64,000 bases of DNA from Brassica napus (taxonomy: Eukaryota > Streptophyta > Magnoliopsida > Brassicales > Brassicaceae), in the NCBI RefSeq assembly GCF_020379485.1, contig NC_063437.1, positions 20,733,726 through 20,797,725 of the forward strand. Direction: 5' to 3'. Each line of letters begins with the position of its first letter. The first letter of the stretch is position 1. The notes under the pieces are model-generated. The model was not told the DNA's origin. It was given only the letters and a program-made list of their open reading frames with translations, and did no database searches. This document shows, piece by piece, positions 10,763 to 22,951 of the stretch. The translations under genes were made by a program, and so were the position numbers.

Positions 10763-11148
10763 TTTTCAAAATTTTGTGGCCGGAATAGTTTCTTAAATAA
10801 ATTGGCCGGAAGCATGTGTTTCATTGGCTTGGTCCAAGGGCTGGCTCTGCTTAGATTTGTTGTCTTTTGCATTGTTTACATTTTATCCATATATTTTTGT
10901 AAAGGTTTTTTAGTCTAAGCTGAATTCAATGATACAAACAATAACATGCAATAATCAAATCTCTGTGTAATTACTAATTACAATTGTTAAATAGATATAC
11001 ATGTGTTGAGAAAAAAAAAGATATACATTTACAAAATAAGAAAGTAAAGCACTTTCTTTGAAAAATTCATAGAAATTTAACTTTTGCGCAAAAAAATAAA
11101 AGAGTATTTAAATATTTAGTGGAAAGTAGAGTGATTTAAGAAAAGTAA

Positions 11149-11188
<40 letters not shown>

Positions 11189-11433
11189 AGCAAAAAAAAT
11201 CAATTTTTATTTATATATTTGTAATAATATACTCCATCACTGTGATTTTAACTTTTCTAACATTAATTTTTTTGGTAAAGAATCCAACAATATTGACTTC
11301 TCCATTCAGATCTTGCATTAAATTCAATTAACTCTGAAATATTTTTCCTTAAGGAAGATATGGAAGATTTAACTCTGGTCAAAATAAAAATAATAGAGGG
11401 ATATTAAACTGAGACTTTTCTTGGCAAAGAGTG
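10763..11433. other. AT-rich spacer with an (AT)18 microsatellite
   Basis: An uninterrupted AT run lies at 11151-11186. No gene was seen. The right part is the upstream region of the defensin-like gene. Confidence 0.6.
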
Positions 11434-11441
11434 TATAAATA
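11434..11441 (+). promoter_or_regulatory. TATA box of the defensin-like gene
   Basis: TATAAATA lies 63 bp before the ATG at 11497. The spacing leaves room for a short 5' leader. Confidence 0.6.
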
Positions 11442-11496
11442 GAGTAGATGTTAAAAGTTAAAACAAAGTCCATAGTAATAAAACTTAAAACATATA

Positions 11497-11953
11497 ATGG
11501 ATATCAGAAAACCCTCTATCACTTTCTTTTTTGTAATAACATTGGTAACCTCGCTGTCTAGCTACAACACTTTGGCCGCCTCGGGTATTATACTTACCAA
11601 CAAAATATTATTTTTAGTTATTTTCAGTTTTCGTTGATTATTCTGAAAGAAATTGTCGATTTTTTTATTTAATGAATCGGCAGTGGCCATTTATATGCAT
11701 GTAGTATACATGTTTACTTAAAGGAATATGACTTTCAAATAATCTTGTATGGTCTATAGATAATTGTAATCTTGACTTGGATTGTATTTGTGTAGTGATT
11801 AACTCAGCAAATGGTGATGTTTGCGATGTTCCATGTGTGCCTGGAAAGTACGAGCTTTTCGAATGTGCCCATGACTGTATGGTGGATGGGTTCTCTACAG
11901 GATATTGTGATAAAAAATCTCAGAAATGCTGTTGCACCAACAAAGGGATTTAA
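11497..11953 (+). CDS. Defensin-like secreted cysteine-rich peptide (two exons)
   Basis: Exon 1 (11497-11584) encodes a signal peptide starting MDIRKPSITFFFVITLVTSL and ending near LAAS. Exon 2 (11796-11953) encodes the mature peptide. The phase-1 intron between the secretion signal and the mature part is the standard layout of plant defensin-like (DEFL) genes. The 81-residue product has eight cysteines after the signal, spaced C-x3-C-x9-C-x3-C-x9-C-x6-C-C-C, which includes an unusual terminal CCC. DEFL peptides act outside the cell in defence or pollen-pistil signalling, but which applies here cannot be told. A TATA box and a downstream AATAAAA-like signal (about 12010) frame the gene. Such genes are often missed in annotation because of their size. 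Confidence 0.78.
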
Positions 11954-12259
11954 TATCAGGTCTTTGAAAATTGTCTGAGGCTTCAGTTATGAAGTGTAAT
12001 GTTGAATGAAATAAAACAAAATTATTCTATATATATATATATATTATGGCTTCATAACTTAATTATTTATTTCGACGTCAATATATAGACAACAACAAAA
12101 GTTCAGAATTAAACTGCATATTCCTATTATTAATTTGACAGATTGTTAACTTACCTTTCAATGTTGACATCGAAATCACAAACCTTTCAACGTCAACAAA
12201 ATGCAGTCTCAAATACAGTTGACATATGTAGAAAATTAACAACTAAAAACATGAAACAA

Positions 12260-15200
12260 CTAAACCATAAAAAGTGCTAAGCAATAGATGACAAAACATG
12301 AACTGAATGCCAAAGGAACGGCTCGAGACTGCGTAGATCTAAACCCAGGCCCTCCATAAAAGAAATGGCTCTTCCATTCATCTGTATATTCAGTCTTGAC
12401 GTTGTAGGATTCAGGGTTTGTTACTATTTTCTTGATATTTTGGATCGGCTGCAGACTATTGTTGTTATCTATGAACTTGAGGTTGCGGAAATAGCTGCTT
12501 TTGCCGAATCCTTCTTTGGGGAAGTGGCCAGACCCCATTTGAGTCTTTGTATGGCGGCTGAAATTTTGCAAGTTTAAGATTTCACCGCCCCATTCCGCGA
12601 TGGTTGCGTAATCAGCTAAGGTTGTGAAAAGTTCTTTCGGCCAGTAACCTACCAATAAGTTACTGGGTCCCAAGCTCAGCCACCAATTCCCATATATACG
12701 ATCCTATCAAAACGAATACATATAAATGTTTAGGAATTGAAACATATAGAATTTTAATAAGAAACATATATATATGTAAAGCAGTGGGAAAAAGAAACGG
12801 ACCTTCCATACAAGTATGGTAATCTCGTATTGACTACCTCCGAAAGAAGAAGTGGGAGAAATAGCTCCACCAAGGACAATACTGCTACTAGTTTGTATAA
12901 AACCAGAGCATCTTAGGTTATAGCATCCGTTCTTATACGAATCACTCTGTAAAATGCTACATTATTGTTACCAACAAACATAATAAACTAATTCAAGTTC
13001 GTGTTATTCTAGATGGTTTTAATTAATGCATTAATACAAGCAAAACCAGTAGTATGGATGCTTTAAAACTCAGTTAAAGATTAACAACTGTTTTTTTTTG
13101 TGTTTTTTTTTCTATTTAGTGTAAATATTTTTAAATCAAATATATAATAATGATTAAACATTAAAATGTGATTTAAATTTTGTAGAAGATTCAAATTTTG
13201 TTTGCAATTTGGGTCATAAGATACTAATTTGAAAAGTATGTAGAGTTAGCCCTGAGAGTTGAAGGTCCAGAAGCCTAATTATTTTTCGGCCTTCAAAAAT
13301 ATGGAAATCAAAATATCACGGGCTGGAATAGAATTTTACAAGGCCTTAAGCCTTTGTTCTGATTTCTGTTCAGGGCCGGGTCTGTAAGTATGTGTTAATT
13401 TTGAAAATCTTATTATTCTTTTTATTTAAGTTTTGTTAACTCCATATGTTTTAAAAGTTTCTTTTAATATTTGTATATATATAGATATTCTTGTAGTAAT
13501 TTTCCAACTCACAACGTAAAAATACGCCAAGGAGAGAGTAATAATCAATTTAAAAAACCAATTACATTTATTTTAATATATTGATTTGTTGCTTAACTTT
13601 TGAAAAATGTACTGTAAATAAATTAAATATAATCGAATTTTGTAAATGTAATTTAAATATTTAAATATATATATATATATTTAAAATTAAATCAAGAGAT
13701 TTTATTTTGTATATTATAACTTAAATTAAGAGATCTTATTAATTAATGTAATTTTGAAAACATATTTCACGATATTTGTATCCACTTTATTGTCCTCTAG
13801 TATTGTTTTTTATATATTGCATAATATTTTTGTATAGTATAGAAACTAAAAATAGTATAATATCCACAATAAACTTATAATATTACTCCTTTAATTGTTA
13901 TTTGTCACAGTACTCTTTGCTCAAAGTAATACAGTTATTGTATTACCAAAATATTAAATAATATTAATAATGTTCTATAACATAAAATGCGATAAAACTG
14001 ATAAAGAAACTTACTGTCCAAAAAATAAATAGCCTCGGTTTGTTATCGCCATACAACGTCGGAAGAACCTAAATATTTGAATAATGCAACCATGTTAGTT
14101 TATTAATAATAGTACGTATATATTTGATGAAAATTATGGAAACATCCACAATCAAAAATTTAAACCAACCTGCCAGCCAACCTCTAGGGTGTTAAGGTCA
14201 TTAGTCTTATATTTTCCCGAGCTAATCCAAATCTGAGATATAGACATCTCCTTTCCCTCTATCGCCGGATCCCATACGTTAATCGTGGCTTTTGCTCCGT
14301 ATAGTTCTGGTGGGCTTTTCTGACTTATGATCGCATACTATCATTCCACACCACATATCTATAACAATAAAGGAGGGTTTTCTCTCACCTCATGCGTCCA
14401 CGTCACCACATAGGGTGGGGCTTTTCGTGACACGTGTCGCCATACCAAGCTATTTGTGATTTTTGTGCAATCTGGTTCTTTAATGCCACTTATTCGAACT
14501 GGACTTTTATTACATTTTCATATTAAGCTCAATCCTTTAGCCCATTCCTTTGAACATCTGTTACAAGCCCACACGATTAGGTTTCTTCTTCATTTTTCCT
14601 TTCACGCCTGCGACCTTCCTTCTTCCTCTCAAGACGACCCCCCTACGAAATTTCACAGAGACTTAAAGCTGCGTTCGATCTTCGTAACGTCTCAACCATC
14701 CATTAATCTGTTCTTTACTCCGAGTTTTTCCTTGATTATTCCACTCCTCCCGCGTTTCATTTATTCCTCATCACCACCTCTGTCAGCTTCCTCACACTCA
14801 TTATCTCAAAGAAGCGTTGTGACTCTCCTCTCCACAAACGGCCAAAAAACTATCCAAACCATGACGGCTTCCCAACTATCGCTCTCTGCATTGAATCGTT
14901 GTAATGGCGACAATTGTCACACGGCTGCTCCCTTTTTGGGAAGCTCGGAATGTGAAGAAAGGCGTTGAAGAAGCTGGGATGATGAGTACTGAATCCTTAC
15001 TAAACAACTTCTTAAGTGTTTTTCGTTACTTCCCGTTAAAAACTCAATTTTTAGGTCTTTTAGTTTGCTGTTAGAAATATTGAACCTTGCGTCTAGGGAT
15101 TGATTCATATAGGCTGAGCTTTATGTGTAGAAGACTAAAGGAAAGATCTTTCAAAATCAAAGCTTTGATTCTTCGGCTGACAATGCGTTATCTCAAATAT

Positions 15201-18200
15201 TTTCTCTACAAATAATGTCTAACAAGAGTTTTGACCAAAAAAAAAAATATATATATATAATGTCTAACAAGAGAAAGTGGTGAAAACAAATCGTGATACC
15301 ACTATGAACAGTTCAAAAGTGATCGATCAGGTTCACTGGTAAATCAAACTTCTGATTTGGTTTTCATTTTCAGTGACTTAAAACACATATGCTCTGTATT
15401 TGGGTTATAATTTTTTTTTTGGCAGATTCGGTAGAGACAACAAGTGATCATTTTGGAGAAAGCAAGGCAAGATTTAGAAACACTGAGGGAACACATCTTT
15501 TCACGGCTGATGAAAGAGCTCCAAGTTACTGATTTGTGGAAGCTGCTGCAAACTTATTCCCCAGGGTCATGTGAGATATGAACCACTCATCTTATGGAAC
15601 CATTTTGGTTAATTGATATATAATGTGTTTTTTTTTTTTGCTTACAGATGCATGAGTATGTTGACAGCAACGGTTTTTAAGTTCTGTGTATCAAAGACAC
15701 TCTCTACTCCCGATGAGATTAACGCTATGCTTTTACAGCTTAGTGACTCCTTTAAAGCCGCCGCAGATCAATATGCTCAATGCGTAAGCCGTTTCGTCAG
15801 ATGTACAACTTAATGTTGTTCTATATCAGTGAAAACACTTAAGCTAACAGCTACAACATTCACGAAGCAACTTCATGCAATGGTCAAGAAAAAGTCACCT
15901 CCACCGGCTAGAAACCAAGCTCCAGCTCCGACAGAGTGATAACAAGCGTTCAAAGCATCTTCCTTACGAACTCCACTGCTTGGTCGCAAATAGTCAATGA
16001 ACAACCAGGTACTACGTTGATTTTATGAGAAGGAGAAAATTAATAAACAACTATACACACTGAGATTATTTATCCCAATGCAGTGGCTGGAAAAACATCG
16101 AAAGGTGGTCATGGTTAATGAGGAGTTTTTAAGGCCACAACCCTGCACAGCTACGAGAGCCACTAAAGGTTTACTTTCACTACTTTGTATCACCATGCTG
16201 ACGCACAGTTGATTGGTTAAAATCAGACCTTCACCAACTTCAAACTGTAATATTGTAGAGCCTTTGGGAAAGACTGCTCGAGCAGCTCACCAAGAGATCC
16301 AAGCACATAAAAGAAATGGTGGTTTCCAACAAGTTTATTGTGGATTATGTCACTGTTTTCAGATATCATTAAACTCAGTGTAGCATCTATTACGTAATGT
16401 TTCTTTTAGATTTGTAAAACTGGAAACACACCCTGACATTCAAAATATTGGTGACTAAATGCAGGTTCAAAAAAAAGGTTGAACAGGGTCCCCCTAGGCT
16501 TCCTATAGGGCACCACCAAAGTACAGTTCAACTACTCTAAACATCAGACATATTTGCACTGCTGGTCACAAAATAACAGAGTATTTTTAAGTATCCACAT
16601 TTAAACATCAAAATTCATATTCCAGACGCTTGCCACAGCCTCCGTAGATTGCTGGGGAATAGAAACTGGAATCTCTGTTGCAGCAACCAACACATATGAT
16701 GGTGTAGAAAACAGAGGTCGGGATCATTCTCCTTATAGTTAATACCATTATATTCCTGGGTTCTAAAAGTTTATGTCCATATCTGTGCGATGTAGCTAAT
16801 GCGAACAAATCTAGAGCTCTACAGATAAACCAAGAATCTTTGTACATAGTGAAAGCCACATGTCTTCATATTCTGCCTATGTCAGCATTGAGAGTTGAAG
16901 TATTCTCTGAAACCACAATGCTTTGTTCAAGAATTATTATACAACTTTTATGTCAATCTCTCATGATCTTATTTCTGTTTCAATAAAATTTTTATGTCGA
17001 TGAAAACTTGAATGTTAGAATATTATGGAGCAATTTGGCATTTAGACCTACAGGTGAATTCTTTTGCCTTGCAGTTTTTTTTTGGGTGTTCAATGGAAAA
17101 TTATTACAAAATTAATAGAGCAAATATAATATAAAAAAACGTTAAAAATAATTTTTACACGTCCAATGAAAAAGAAATACTCTATTAATTTTGTAATACA
17201 CATTCCCTACATTCTCTATGAGCGGCAATGATATATTATATGATGCACATAGCTTCAATCATCATCAAGATTAATTTGTCTGACTATCTATACTTATTTA
17301 TCATTGTAGGAGTTCCATATAGTGAGCATTCTAGATTGAATGATGGTTGTTTCCCTTTAGAAGAAAAGCCAGCAAAATCAAAGAAATCAGCGAGCTGGGT
17401 CTTCACTCTTGAGGTTGGCGAATTAGGGTGAAGGAAAGAACAAATGAGATCCGTCAATCTCTGTTCACCGTGATTATCATGTTCACCGTGATTATCAGGC
17501 AAGAGCACTATAAAAGCGTGAATATGAATATTTTATCTTTGTTAAAAAAATAGAATTTTTTTGTTAATTTAGACTTTTTGGAGTCTGAAATTTGGACATC
17601 TTAAAATCAGTAATATGAATTATAATTATTTACAAAATTAAAGAAGCTATAGTATATAAGAAAAATTTTGTTTAAAGGAAGCAATATGTGACACAAGTTG
17701 TATAACTCTGACAATCTAACAATTTAGGTTTTATGTATTTCTATAAATAGCTTTCATATAAAATAAAGGAAAAAAAGAGTCAAAATACACAAAAGAAACA
17801 GAAGAGAGAAGATGGCCATATTTCAGAAAAGTAAGCTTGAGCATTTTGGCAATAAAAATGTCTTTGATACAGTAAAGTAAAGGACTGATACAATGACTTG
17901 GCCAATGACCACACTCAGATTTTTAGATTATTCATGACTATTAAAAATTGAAAACGTCAAGTTTCAAAAAAAAAATTGAAAACGACCCAACGCTGGAACA
18001 AAATATCAAAGTAGAAAATATTAAAGTAGAACAAACAATGAAAGAACATAAAATCATTTCTATTTTATTATGAATATTTTTAATACTAAAATTAATATAT
18101 GATTTACGAACAAATGTATCACCTGCTACTGTTAAGGGGTACCTAATCTGAAAACGTCCCATGCAAAAAACATAACCAAAACAAAGTATTTAACCAATAT

Positions 18201-19625
18201 GTACAATGAAGCCCCTAATAGATTGACACATCCAAGACATTGAGAAAGCATGTGCAGATTGTCGGATTGTTACTACTTTAATGAAATGAACAAATTTATT
18301 ATCTTCATTCAAACATGATAATGCATTTATATGTTTTAAGTTCAACTATATTTAAACTATATTTACTTTGATGCAACTATCAGTTATTTATTTTTTTTTA
18401 TTCAATAATCTGTGAAAATTATTTTTAATATTCTTCTTTGACCTAAACAATTTCAAAAAAAAAAGTAATACACTATTGTCACTAACCATTATTAAATGGA
18501 TAAGAATAAAAGCAATTTTGAACTAATTAGAAAATAAAATATATGAACCCGGCGCGTAGCGCCGGAATATCACTAGTAATACGTAATTAGATGGTTGCTT
18601 GAAGACAATGTCAAAATTAAAAAGCTAATAAACACACAAAATTCAGTGTACGTAGTTTTAATTTCAACAGCGTTTGACTTGCTTTCTAATTAAAAGAAAA
18701 TTTAAGGCATATCAAAAATAATAAATAACTGAATAATTTTAGAAAACCAAGAACCAAGAGTACCTGAAAAATCGGTTGCGCATATTAATCAATCTAACTA
18801 TCTAGAATAGTTTTATAATATACCTCATGTCCACGATTGTAACTGGTGAAATCAGGCCCTGTCCGGTCAGTCTTACTGACACTGTAGTTCCGTACTGGTA
18901 CGGTTCCTTCCGGACAGTTGACAGTACTAACTTGAGCTTCCCAAGTTTCCAGTTTGCTTTTCTTGTCTGCTTCGACTGTCCGAGGAGGAATTTCGGACGG
19001 CCATTCCTGTTTTTTTTTTCTCAAAAGCCAAAAATATTATTATTTTATTTTAAATAACATTAACATGGAAGTACAAAATTAAAAATGTAAAAAATCAAGC
19101 GAACCTGAATTTTATGATTTTTTAGTAAAGTGCTTTCAAATGCTGGCTGCTTTATTTTATCCATACATTCGACATCATCTCCATCCGAAGTCTGTTGAAG
19201 ATAAATTTCACAAATACATAAAAGATTAGTATAATTACTTTAGTTCAAAAATTAAGTGTATGATATATGGACATGTGGATGCGGTGTTCAAACGGGGTAA
19301 AGGAAAAAAGATTTTAAAAAATTGACGCTGCAATTTTTCATTTCTTGAGTATTTTTTTTTGGTTGGAAACACATGCACATACGATGATGACGGACAAATA
19401 ATCCTAGTTTAATAGCGGATAATTAATTTCTACTAGTTTAATAGTTGATATAACATTAAAACTCGGTTGTTTTTTGTTTTTCAAAGAAGTTTAGGACAAA
19501 ACTTTTAGAATAGTGAACTGGATCAGCAACAAAAACCATATAAGTAAAGTAGAAACCTTAATAGTAACTGCAACTTTGATGATGGCTAGAACAAGGATGA
19601 AACGAAGAATCTGCGGGAAATCCAT
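12260..19625 (-). CDS. Neprosin-family protein (DUF4409 plus DUF239), seven exons, Helitron in intron 3
   Basis: Exons on the minus strand are 19625-19557, 19191-19105, 19006-18824, 14337-14170, 14068-14015, 12946-12803 and 12703-12260. All join in phase 0 with GT-AG borders and give 382 residues. Residues 1-23 are a signal peptide. The activation peptide (DUF4409) shows CMDKIKQPAFESTLLKNHKI and CPEGTVPVR. The neprosin domain shows YGAKATINVWDP, LEVGWQ, LYGDNKPRLFIFWT, GCYNLRCSGFIQ, GNWWLSLG, VGYWPKELF, AEWGGEI and GSGHFPKEGFGKSSYFRN. Neprosins are glutamic peptidases cutting after proline. Candidate catalytic glutamates are E165 (LEVGWQ) and E276 (WGGEI), by analogy. After the usual GGPG end there is a 25-residue tail that is strongly hydrophobic (AFSSCFVIYCLALFMV), unusual for the family and possibly a GPI-anchor signal. 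Intron 3 is about 4.5 kb because of the Helitron. The reading frame is intact, but whether it is spliced correctly is not known. Confidence 0.85.
15424..15933 (+). pseudogene. Captured gene fragment inside the Helitron
   Basis: Several exon-like pieces read on the plus strand in order. ILEKARQDLETLREHIFSRL (coiled-coil-like) is near 15448-15510. FKFCVSKTLSTPDEINAMLL then LQLSDSFKAAADQYAQC, ending at a GTAAGC donor, is near 15673-15785. LTATTFTKQLHAMVKKKSPP and a stop are near 15842-15940. Frames are interrupted. I do not recognise the donor gene. The exon and intron-like alternation suggests genomic rather than cDNA capture. Confidence 0.5.
17104..17196. repeat. Short palindromic element inside the Helitron
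   Basis: A perfect 17-bp inverted repeat (TTACAAAATTAATAGAG at 17104-17120 and its complement at 17180-17196) flanks about 60 bp of AT-rich DNA. It is probably a nested mini-element. Confidence 0.6.
17462..17497. repeat. 18-bp perfect tandem duplication
   Basis: TGTTCACCGTGATTATCA occurs twice in a row. Confidence 0.9.
18549..18576 (+). other. Helitron 3' terminus (hairpin plus CTAG)
   Basis: A stem CCGGCGC/GCGCCGG with loop GTA is followed by AATATCACTAG and host T. This is the replication termination signature of Helitrons. Confidence 0.88.
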
Positions 19626-22280
19626 TGTAGAATCACGCTCTCTATCTTCTTTTCTCACAGGCGATCTCTGGAAGTCAGCGTTTTCTCTCTCTCGATATCT
19701 CGCGTGAACTATTGTCTCTTATGTTTTGATTACTCTCGCTCTCTTCTGTTTTTAAAGAGTTTTTTTTTTGAGTCGACGAAAGAAGAATCCCATGCAAAGA
19801 AGGCATGTGTTCATTATAACGACCAAACAAGAATGGTTTCTGTTTCTGGTAAGTGGTAACCGTGTGACGTTCAAGTAGAGAATTTATACATGGGCCATGT
19901 ACATCCGTTCTTTTCAAAAGATCAGTTCTTTTCAAATGTTTAGAAAACAATGGATCCAATGAATTAGGCTAAAGTTAAAAAGTAATATTCATGGAAGGCC
20001 AGGGGCGTAGCCAGTGCATGACCAATGGCGGCACGTGCACCTGTGGAAGGCACACCGGCTCCATCCGCAAACTCTAAAAACCATGTGAGCAACTTACAAA
20101 CATCACACTATATAATGACAATGATATATGACCAAAAAAAGAAGAAAGTAACTGGATACATGACTCATCATTTATGTCGATTTATCCTTATTGCTTGATT
20201 TCGAACTTCATAAAAATGTTCTTGTTTAATTTCACACTTGATTTGCTCTGGCTTATTCCTTTTTTTATTGTAAAGTACTAAAATAGATAACTCTCTCGTT
20301 CCCTTGGAAACAAAATGTTTTGGGAATAGCTTACTCGTGTTTAGATTATCTTTTCCTCACATTTCTTTCTTTAACTTTTTGTGTGTTTTACGTTACATAT
20401 AATTAATAACCATGTTTTAACAATACATATAATTAATAACCATGTTTTAACAAAAAAAAAAGCCTTGTCTACTAAGAAATACCCTATTTGGTCTACAACA
20501 TGAACTAAAGTGTAAAAGACAATAATCTAAAACTTCAACTTGATCCACTCCATAAACCACATACGATTTCATGATATTTCAATACTTATATGTTTTGTAG
20601 ACGTTAGAAAATTCAACATCTACATAGGCTCCACTAGAAAATAATTAGTCACATAAAATCACAAGTTAGTTTACTCCACGTAAAGTAATTCTTTTTTGTT
20701 TGCAGAAATATTTACATTTAAGTTCGTCTACGATACGATTAAACATGTCTACATTAACTAGATACTTATCAAAAGAAAGTTAGATTAAACAAATATTATT
20801 TAGAAGATTTCAAACTCGGTTCACTCTCACTGTATAGACATTTTTTAACAATAGGTCCTAAATTTAATTTGGTCCATGGTATAACTGATAAACTAAAGAT
20901 ATCTAATAAACCCAAATAATTTAGAATTGATATACAAGAGGAGCTAACTTCGTCAAACAAGACAAAATGCTTAAATATGCTTTATTTTAATGTAAAATAT
21001 AATTCCTATGAAATATATAACTTCCCCAGTGATAAGATTCAATTTGTGAAGAATTTTTTTTCATAAAAAGTAATTACAACTCTTTTAATAGAGAAGATAT
21101 ATATTCTTTTGAAGAATATAAATCTAGAGTGTAAATTAAAGGACAAATGGGAAAAAGGTAGGAAAGAAGAGGAAGAGTTGTCTCAGATAGTTGTGGGTCT
21201 TGTAAAGAGACTACGCGATAGCCATAGCTCAAAACAACAATAACAACAAAGATTGCACATTTCTCCTCAACTACTTCACTCTCAATTATGTTCATCTTTG
21301 CTATTACATCCACTACTACATCTACGTTATGTTCATCTTTGTCTACACTAATGATGTGAATGTTCCTCCAACATCCACTACTGCATCCACCCCCAAAGAT
21401 TGCCATTTTAGGTCGTTTGTTTTTCTTAAAACTACAATTCTGTAATTTTTAGTATTTCTAAAGCCACATTCAACATTTTAACAGTAAAACTATAAATTTC
21501 AAACTAAAAAACCTTGACAGCAAAATACAAGTCTCAAACAATCGGACCATAATGTCGACAATCATTTTGCATCTCTGTTAAATACTAGCTCAGATGACGA
21601 ATCACAACACATCATAATATTAGATCAAATGGTATAATATTTTATCGTCTCGCAAGTTTAGTGACAAAACATAATGCCATTTACTACTACCAATTGGATC
21701 CGGTTAAGTCAAGTAAATTTGACCAATTTGGTTTGGTTATTGGTTACTCTAACGGTTTAACAAATCTATATTAAACTAACCGTTTTGCAATCCAAAACTT
21801 TGACCTTTGATAGGTAATAACGTTGAAAGAAACGACCAGAAGAGCGAGATCGTCCGATCTCCGGATCTCGACTATGAACAACAATAACCAGCATCAGCTT
21901 CTGAACAGCTTAGCTTCTTATTAATCAACTTTTATAAGATCTACTTTAGTGTTGTTTCTATAGTAGATCCCAATCAACTTTTTGGGTATCCTAAAATTAA
22001 TTTGCTTTCCAGATAAGTGTATGTTGTCCCTTAGATTTAAAAAAAAATCCCCAATAAAATTATTCTAAAAAGAACAAATAGTTGGAACTTATAAGTCAAG
22101 AAGAAGATAGAAAGAAAAAGAAAAACACTTAATGAATTATTCTTTTTTTTTTTTTTAATGAATTATTCTTGATTGATTCTCCGTTTGAAAAGTAACCATG
22201 AGAGCCACTACAGGAAAAAAGGAGTTAATATCAGGTATCAAACAAGACAAGAGTATCGTTAAACAAAGAAACCACAAAGA
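19626..22280. other. Intergenic region with repeat pieces
   Basis: Upstream DNA of the neprosin gene is followed by a segment (about 19960-20110) related to 2985-3120: both contain agttaaaaagta, atggaaggc, acacc and gcaaactctaaaaacca. A hAT-like remnant lies at 20000-20043. A minus-strand open stretch at 21074-21406 is low in complexity and not supported as a gene. Otherwise AT-rich. Confidence 0.55.
20000..20043. mobile_element. 44-bp hAT-like remnant with perfect 8-bp target duplication
   Basis: TGGAAGGC flanks both sides (19992-19999 and 20044-20051). The insert begins CAGGGGCGTAGCCAG and ends GCACCTG, so the ends (CAGGGGC / CAGGTGC inverted) fit hAT termini. The related copy near 3040 has one TGGAAGGC and no insert, which serves as an empty site. 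Confidence 0.75.
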
Positions 22281-22299
22281 CATTTATTTACCTGCTTAG

Positions 22300-22575
22300 T
22301 GGAGTCAGGTATGAACCTCACGACCGAGCAAATATCTGCCGTGAAAGGACTTGGCCTTTTTTAAAAAGTAGAAAAAGATGTAATCAGCAAACTATAGTTT
22401 ACATTGTAAAATGAAATGTGCTTTCATCAAAATTCATATAGGAAACTAACCTTGTCTGCTTCTTCAATCGAAGAAAACTCAACGTAGGCAAATTCATCGA
22501 ACTGGCCAGTCTGGCCATCGCGTCCCATAATCATTGTAACATTAACAACTTGGCCAGCTTCTTTGAAGAAGTCCT
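22300..22575 (-). pseudogene. RRM (nucleolin-like) gene fragment, copy A
   Basis: Minus-strand sequence reads SSEDFFKEAGQVVNVTMIMG, FDEFAYVEFSSIEEADK and then KSFHGRYLLGREV, with an apparent short intron between the last two. This order matches an RRM of the nucleolin type (FFKEAGEVV ... HIEFASxEEA ... LLGR). It lacks the rest of the protein and runs into a stop soon after LLGREV. Copy B lies just upstream. Confidence 0.65.
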
Positions 22576-22951
22576 CGCTGGAGAGGATAATTAAATAGTA
22601 AGATCAATGGAAAACTTACAAAAAAATAATAACAAAAGGTGTGTTATACTTCCAATTTGATCTTTTACAATAGTATACGAGATTATCAACATATATTATT
22701 TATGATGGAGCGCGAACAAGACGAGGGGTTTGTGATGGATATTGCTGAAAGTCATACGAGATTATCAACATATAATATCCTAACATAGACACTGGAAAAA
22801 AACATCAAAGTGTGCCTGCTTTGTGGAGTTGAAGACGAATCTCACGACCTAGCAAAGATCAACCGTTAAAGGCCATCGCCTTAAAAGTAGAAAACAATTT
22901 AATCAGAAATCTTTACTTGTCAAATGAAATGTGGTTTCATAAACTCATATA

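Larger units (their letters stand above)
14358..18576 (+). mobile_element. Helitron, 4,219 bp, complete ends, inside the neprosin intron
   Basis: The 5' end TCTATAACAATAAAGG follows A at 14357. The 3' end CTAG at 18573-18576 is followed by T, so the element sits between A and T as Helitrons do, without a target duplication. A 7-bp GC hairpin (CCGGCGC, loop GTA, GCGCCGG) lies at 18549-18565, 11 bases before the end. No Rep/helicase gene was found, so it is non-autonomous. It is oriented opposite to the host gene. Inside are captured gene fragments (about 15.4-15.95 kb), a small palindromic element and an 18-bp tandem duplication. Confidence 0.88.

Noticed and set aside
12365..12577. Plus-strand open frame over the last neprosin exon
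   Set aside because: The minus strand carries the family motifs in this segment, so this is a shadow.
14456..14968. Plus-strand open frame of 170 codons inside the Helitron
   Set aside because: Composition is Ser/Leu/His-rich without a recognisable domain; probably captured or random sequence, so not called as a gene.
18549..18565. GC hairpin considered as a CRISPR-like repeat or bacterial terminator
   Set aside because: Single copy, eukaryotic context, and it fits exactly the Helitron 3' end.
21074..21406. Minus-strand open frame of 110 codons
   Set aside because: Made of short degenerate repeats (ttatgttcatcttt...), no domain, no splice or promoter context.
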